Assembly: GCA_900546115.1 (NCBI GenBank)
Contig: URBQ01000036.1
Location: 1 to 27,105 of the forward strand
From: an uncultured Collinsella sp.
Lineage (GTDB): Bacteria > Actinomycetota > Coriobacteriia > Coriobacteriales > Coriobacteriaceae
Reading direction: 5' to 3'
Length of the DNA stretch: 27,105 bases
Part shown: positions 23,083 through 27,105 of the stretch, in pieces
How the letters are laid out: each line of letters opens with the position of its first letter
How positions within the stretch are numbered: the first letter of the stretch is position 1
The notes under the pieces: generated by a model
Database searches by the model: none
Seen by the model: only the letters and a program-made list of their open reading frames with translations
Told to the model about the DNA's origin: nothing
Program-made: the position numbers and the translations under genes

Positions 23083-25242
23083 ATGCATAAGTCCGAAAAA
23101 GAAGCATTTAGCTGGGGTTTTGAGGCTGGTTTTCTTCGCTCCCCTGTCAATCCCCGTATGCTACTTCTTAACAGGACGCCGGAGATTGATTGTGCCGGCG
23201 ACGGAAACACATCCGGCAATGCAAGCGCATGGAGTCTCGTCTCCATAGCCAACGACCTATTGCGCGTCGACTTAAGCTCGCTTTTCAACGAAATCGGGGG
23301 GCACTTTCGTAAGCGAGCAAACCAGCGCTTTTATATTGATTTGCAGAACGCCATGCGCCAGTCCTCTGCTGCTCTCCACCATGCGCAACACGCTTCGATA
23401 GACTGTGCAGCCGAGCAAGACTATGACGATCGGCTCGATCCAGACGATCCCGACCAAGAGCCCACCCAAGCAGAATTGAACGAAGCTGAAATCGCTATCA
23501 ACCTTCAAAAACAAAAGGAACGCGACCTCGATTTCTTTGCTCCGATATTCGACAAAGCCATTACAAGCCATGCACACGGAGAGATTTCCGGCATGGCCAG
23601 ATATCTCCTTAAAAATGTCTGTAGACAGTGTGTCATGAACATCACGGCGATTCCCGACTATCGCTATTACAGCTGCTGGATGAACAACAACGCTATTGAG
23701 TGCGACGAGATCAACCGCCTGTACCGCGCGGTGATTACAACATCGGACCAACTCAACAAGCAAGAAATGGCGTCCCTCTTCAGCTCCTATCTCCAGCTCG
23801 AGTCGAACGACATGAGCATTAACGCTACCAACGGCGAGACCAATCTAACAGCACCGGTGCCGTATGACCGCGACAATCCTATACGCAACTTTCCCAAGGC
23901 GAAATCTCAGATAGAAACAGCTTGCGTCTGCACCAATATCGATCTCTTTCGAGCGCTTCTCATTGTTTTTTATCAGGAATGTCTGGAGCTTACCCCGCTG
24001 CTTAAAAACACCGAGGCACCTAGCCTGCTCGCGCAAAACGAAGAGTTTTTCCCAGCCGCCATCAAAACAAGCGACCCGCGACAATTTCGATTATTCGATG
24101 AGCAGCTGCCGGCAATCATCCGCTTTGGCGAAGCTTTTGTATACGCAGCCAAAAAACACTTGCCCGGAAACGAAACGGCCCAAAAGCTCGAAGAGCATTT
24201 GAATGGAATAAAGCGCATGAACAGCGCCCCCTTTATGCAGGCGTTTCGTAAAAACTATCTCGAAGCTATGCGCGAGAACCAGATCTTCGCAAATGGAGAC
24301 TTCCATACGCATGCAGAGCTTAACGACCAGGAAAACCTCAATAGGCTCGTTGGGCTTCAAGCCGTTATTTCAAAGGCAGGAGAGCTCTACTTCACCGAAG
24401 AGGAATGGTCCTTTGCAAGCCTTTATGCCCGCATCCTTCACGAGCTGCTGCTGTGCGGCATTATGCCGATAGCATGCCAAACCTGCGGTTCGCTCTTTTT
24501 TCCGACCGGTCCTAACAGCAAGTACTGCGATCGATATAACGCGGCGACCAAGCTCTATTGCAACCCGCGCTTTAACGCCAAGAAGCATCTTGGTCGTAAA
24601 TCGCCCCGCGATGTCGCGCTTAATATACAGAGAAAGACCGAAACGGCATATGAAAAGGGCCTAACGGATTGTGCCCACTATTTTGAGCGCCTCGGCAGCT
24701 TTGTCCTCGATGGTCTTGGCCCAGCATACCAAGCGAACGACCTCATTTCCGATGAGCTCTATAGGACGTGGCTGTCTATCGTCAACCAGCCCAATTGTAG
24801 AGCGAAAATCAAGCGGCCGGATAGGCTCGAGTATCCATACCCCGTGCTGTGGTACGGATTTGTCCGCGATGGCAATCGGTATGTACAAGTCGAGTTTCCT
24901 GGAGCCGAGTACCCGACGCTTTTTGAATGTTTGAGCCAGCTCGCCGAAAGTCCACAATCAAAGTGCACACTGGATTACAAGGGGCCAGATGAGCATCCAT
25001 ACAGCTCATGGCATGTAAAACTGCACATGTTGTTGGAGATCATTGTACAGATAAATAACGCCGACCACGTGGCGAGGCCCATTCCATTGCTTGGAATCGA
25101 TGGGCCCGAATATGTCTGGACTGACCCGACCGTCCAAGACACATGGAGCACGCCCGACGCATGCATCTACAGCACCGGAACGATCGATGACCTCAGCTTT
25201 ACCGTGTATACAAAGGGATATGACCCGGAAAAGCAAGACTGA
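23083..25242 (+). CDS. DUF6076-like protein with Cys zinc motif, module 1
   Basis: This 719-residue protein is mostly helical and soluble, with no signal peptide. At about residues 465-492, CQTCGSLFFP and later YCDRYNAATKLYC give a Cys-x2-Cys ... Cys-x9-Cys set, a zinc knuckle followed by a basic stretch (NPRFNAKKHLGRK) that could contact nucleic acid. The layout recalls DUF6076/CGNR-type proteins; the family name is tentative. GGAG lies before ATG at 23083. The N-terminal segment AWSLVSIANDLLRVDLSSLFNE matches HWSAKELLNEFLRIDLEKFFNE of the partial gene at the right edge, showing paralogy. It diverges from the acidic and membrane protein pair, from which 109 bases separate it. GC is visibly lower than in the left part of the window. 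Function unknown. Confidence 0.8.
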   Translation: MHKSEKEAFSWGFEAGFLRSPVNPRMLLLNRTPEIDCAGDGNTSGNASAWSLVSIANDLLRVDLSSLFNEIGGHFRKRANQRFYIDLQNAMRQSSAALHHAQHASIDCAAEQDYDDRLDPDDPDQEPTQAELNEAEIAINLQKQKERDLDFFAPIFDKAITSHAHGEISGMARYLLKNVCRQCVMNITAIPDYRYYSCWMNNNAIECDEINRLYRAVITTSDQLNKQEMASLFSSYLQLESNDMSINATNGETNLTAPVPYDRDNPIRNFPKAKSQIETACVCTNIDLFRALLIVFYQECLELTPLLKNTEAPSLLAQNEEFFPAAIKTSDPRQFRLFDEQLPAIIRFGEAFVYAAKKHLPGNETAQKLEEHLNGIKRMNSAPFMQAFRKNYLEAMRENQIFANGDFHTHAELNDQENLNRLVGLQAVISKAGELYFTEEEWSFASLYARILHELLLCGIMPIACQTCGSLFFPTGPNSKYCDRYNAATKLYCNPRFNAKKHLGRKSPRDVALNIQRKTETAYEKGLTDCAHYFERLGSFVLDGLGPAYQANDLISDELYRTWLSIVNQPNCRAKIKRPDRLEYPYPVLWYGFVRDGNRYVQVEFPGAEYPTLFECLSQLAESPQSKCTLDYKGPDEHPYSSWHVKLHMLLEIIVQINNADHVARPIPLLGIDGPEYVWTDPTVQDTWSTPDACIYSTGTIDDLSFTVYTKGYDPEKQD

Positions 25243-25288
25243 GCTTGATGCCGCGGCTTTCTACGTGTCCGCGAACAGATTCACTCTT

Positions 25289-26101
25289 CTAGTCCTTCGA
25301 GCTAGCCAAGACACAGCCGATGCAAAGAGGGATAAAGATGATGGCGAGCACAATGCCCCAGGCGGTTAATGTAATCGTAATGATGGATGCAATAGCGCTA
25401 GCGATGCCATATCCAAAAATCAACGATGCCGCGCAGGCAAGCATCTCGGCACCATACAGCAACACCATGTTTGAGCTTGCGCGGTCCAGCAAGGCATCCG
25501 CGCGGCCGAACCATGCGATAAGGGCTTTGTCGCCACGATAGCGCCCAGGACCTTTGAGCTCATACCATTTGACAATGCACGCCAGGACGCATCCAGAAAC
25601 AAGCGCAATCGATGTCACCATGAGGAAAAGGCCCACGATCATGAGGAGTTTGTCCCCCGTGACCCCGCCGTCGATATAGCACTCAAACCCACGACATACG
25701 GCAAGCACGGCCAAAAGCGAACAGGCGCTCAACGAGCCAAAGCGGCGCGACATCCGTCCGCAAAACACAGGTGCCTTGCAATTGCACCCAGCACCTGCGC
25801 AGAGGCACCAAATGGCATGGTATACAGGATACAGAGCAACGAGCACGGCCGCGGCCATCGACACCCGGTCAAGCGTCTCCATTCCCGACACAATATCCTC
25901 CGCCGTTGGAGCCTCGTAGGGATGATCGAACAGGTCAGGCGTGAACATAGGAATCTCACCTTTCCAGATGTACGACGGTGCAGTAAAGGAAATGATGCCG
26001 TTCACAGCTAACGCCGCGACAGCAATTAGCAACGCGCCTTCGGCAATCTTGGTGATGCTCGACTTGTGAGAGACGGACACATTTTGAATAGAAGTATTCA
26101 T
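25289..26101 (-). CDS. MNTSIQ-type multi-pass membrane protein, module 2
   Basis: This 270-residue paralogue of the protein at 21709-22533 has the same helix layout and marker segments: MNTSIQ at the start, YIWKGE, YPVYHAIW, APVFCGRMSR, KGPGR and RASSNMVL. It adds several cysteines (AGCNCKAPVFC) absent from module 1, and ends CVLASSKD. AAAGGA precedes ATG at 26101. It follows the acidic protein gene of its module by 128 bases and converges with the DUF6076-like gene of module 1, 46 bases away. A 7-base-pair hairpin lies in the leader. Function unknown. Confidence 0.8.
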   Translation of the reverse strand: MNTSIQNVSVSHKSSITKIAEGALLIAVAALAVNGIISFTAPSYIWKGEIPMFTPDLFDHPYEAPTAEDIVSGMETLDRVSMAAAVLVALYPVYHAIWCLCAGAGCNCKAPVFCGRMSRRFGSLSACSLLAVLAVCRGFECYIDGGVTGDKLLMIVGLFLMVTSIALVSGCVLACIVKWYELKGPGRYRGDKALIAWFGRADALLDRASSNMVLLYGAEMLACAASLIFGYGIASAIASIITITLTAWGIVLAIIFIPLCIGCVLASSKD

Positions 26102-26165
26102 GATCTTCCTTTCAGAGAGACCCGATTGGTTGGTGATTGAGTTTTGGGGTGATTGGCGTAAAGAA

Positions 26166-26186
26166 CGGGACTGCTTAGAAGTCCCG
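26166..26186 (-). terminator. Hairpin between the two minus-strand genes of module 2
   Basis: On the minus strand CGGGACT and AGTCCCG form a perfect 7-base-pair stem with a 7-base loop, followed by TTCTTT. It lies between the acidic-protein stop (26230) and the membrane-protein start (26101), so it would work as a weak, partial terminator or attenuator that lowers expression of the membrane protein. Confidence 0.5.
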
Positions 26187-26229
26187 ATAAAACAGCAGGT
26201 CGGCTTGACCGCCTACGAAGAAAGAAAGA

Positions 26230-26571
26230 CTAACAAGCTATATCGAGGTCATTACGACTCGAATACTCGACGCCAACGGCGTCATGCGCTGAGATCCGCG
26301 CAAGCGAAACCGAACGGACCGGCGAGACCACCGGATAGTCCTCAACGCCCCACTCGAGCTCAAAGCCCAGACGAGCAAGCTCGTCACGACAATTGTCGAG
26401 CATGAGCTCATAGGCGCTTTGACGGGCACAGTCTTCAAAGAAGCCGAGCCCGCGCTCCTCAGAAAGGCCCACCTTCAGCTCATCACAGATGGTCATAACT
26501 TCGCAAACGATATCTTCAAGCTCATCGCGCTTGGTGGAATTAACCAGTTCAAACAGGGTGCCGTCGAACAT
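26230..26571 (-). CDS. Acidic protein ending in DIAC, module 2
   Basis: This 113-residue acidic, helical protein is the module 2 counterpart of the product of 22647-22973. The shared part is the second half: DELARLGFELEW, a variable loop, VGVEY and the terminal DIAC. The first halves have diverged strongly. AAAGGAGG precedes ATG at 26571; an in-frame ATG at 26640 lies within the divergent spacer and has no ribosome site. It leads a probable two-gene unit with the membrane protein and diverges from the DUF6076-like gene starting near 26634. No known domain is recognised. Confidence 0.72.
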   Translation of the reverse strand: MFDGTLFELVNSTKRDELEDIVCEVMTICDELKVGLSEERGLGFFEDCARQSAYELMLDNCRDELARLGFELEWGVEDYPVVSPVRSVSLARISAHDAVGVEYSSRNDLDIAC

Positions 26572-26592
26572 TTTCCGTCCTCCTTTGGACTT

Positions 26593-26619
26593 CTTTCTTG
26601 CTCGACTCCTATTGAACAC
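26593..26619. promoter_or_regulatory. Conserved divergent-leader motif, module 2
   Basis: This is the second copy of the CGACTCCTATTGAACA motif described at 22997-23020. It lies 22 bases upstream of the acidic-protein ATG and 14 bases before the DUF6076-like start. TTGAAC is kept, but no -10 box follows at 17 bases; a TATATT at 26645-26650 could serve a downstream start instead. Confidence 0.45.
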
Positions 26620-26633
26620 GGCAAAGTGGCACA

Positions 26634-27105
26634 ATGGCACAAAGTATATTTGATTTTGAAAGTTGTGCTGGTTTAAGAAATATGCAAGGTGCCAATTTAA
26701 TAGCTCTGACCTGGCGTGTTAGGGCTAGCTTCATTCGGTTTGACAGAGATACCTCTTTGCATCTCTGTTGCAAACAACTGACAAACGCAAAACCCGATAA
26801 GGATCAAGAATGTGAAGGAGCGGAATTCGAACAGCATTGGTCTGCAAAAGAGCTGTTAAACGAATTCCTAAGAATTGATCTTGAGAAGTTCTTTAACGAA
26901 ATGTCCTCTTGGTATGCCGAATATCGTAACGCCCATTCAGTGCCCGTTCCACACCGTATCTTTAATTCGCTACGGCGAATACAGCACATTCTAGAAGCTC
27001 AATATCTCGAAGGCTCAGATAATAAAAAAGGTGCCACGTGTTTTCCTCCGCCCTTGATTATCAACTTTATCCGAACACCTCCCACATTCATCCGTACATG
27101 TGCGG
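26634..27105 (+). CDS. DUF6076-like protein, module 2, cut by the window edge
   Basis: The frame is open from ATG at 26634 to the last base (157 codons) and continues beyond the window. HWSAKELLNEFLRIDLEKFFNE (about residues 67-88) aligns with residues 49-70 of the complete paralogue at 23083-25242, and FESCAGLR near the start fits FEAGFLR there, which favours the start at 26634. ATG at 26682 is an alternative, since TATATT at 26645-26650 could be a -10 box for it; neither start has a strong ribosome site. The sequence is clearly AT-richer than the rest of the window, suggesting transfer from another genome or relaxed selection. The zinc motif part lies outside the window. Confidence 0.7.
   Translation, partial: MAQSIFDFESCAGLRNMQGANLIALTWRVRASFIRFDRDTSLHLCCKQLTNAKPDKDQECEGAEFEQHWSAKELLNEFLRIDLEKFFNEMSSWYAEYRNAHSVPVPHRIFNSLRRIQHILEAQYLEGSDNKKGATCFPPPLIINFIRTPPTFIRTCA

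Noticed and set aside
1..27105. tRNA, rRNA, CRISPR arrays, integrase or insertion sequences
   Set aside because: None was found by eye; I saw no cloverleaf with a conserved T-arm, no regular repeat-spacer array and no transposase or integrase motif.

Overview
The window looks like a chromosomal segment of a high-GC Coriobacteriia gut actinobacterium. Collinsella or a close relative is the best guess, made from codon style, GC-rich coding, AAGGA/GGAGG ribosome sites and the LPXTG-type surface protein; no marker gene proves it. The left part (1-9.7 kb) is ordinary GC-rich chromosome. From about 10 kb onward the content is accessory, and GC falls visibly towards the right edge (the last ~500 bases are clearly AT-richer).

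Left part: a DUF2207-type membrane protein (minus strand); a 500-base gap with a short tandem repeat and a strong terminator-like hairpin; glutamyl-Q tRNA(Asp) synthetase (plus strand, apparently leaderless); an operon of three metallophosphoesterases (minus); a small membrane-anchored protein with a His/Cys metal-binding motif; and a 1116-residue cell-wall protein with a CAP domain between two long Ala-rich coiled coils and a C-terminal MPATGD sorting signal. A 64-residue acidic protein with its own promoter follows.

Centre (10.15-18.93 kb, all minus strand): a probable five-gene operon. In transcription order it encodes a 245-aa multi-pass membrane protein, a 68-aa membrane protein, a ClpX/HslU-like AAA+ ATPase, a 1316-aa SF2 helicase with a C-terminal PD-(D/E)XK-like nuclease, and a 631-aa protein whose C-terminal half reads as divergent MID-PIWI (Argonaute-like). 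The last two overlap and have the architecture and order of the DdmD-DdmE plasmid-defence pair. The AAA+ ATPase and membrane proteins upstream are not part of the classical pair, so I treat this as a candidate extended DdmDE-like or Argonaute-helicase defence system. The opposite strand next to it carries a 547-aa protein resembling an N6-adenine methylase fused to a type I specificity-like domain, but without recognisable catalytic motifs.

Right part (20.9-27.1 kb): a three-gene module present twice in tandem. Each copy has a plus-strand protein (about 719 aa where complete) with a Cys zinc motif (DUF6076-like), divergent from a minus-strand pair: a ~110-aa acidic protein ending in Asp-Ile-Ala-Cys and a six-helix-type membrane protein starting MNTSIQ. 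The second copy runs off the window. The 3' end of a third acidic-protein gene survives as a ~19-codon fragment beside two tandem 35-base hairpins, showing past duplication and deletion here. All assignments come from reading motifs by eye; no database search was run.
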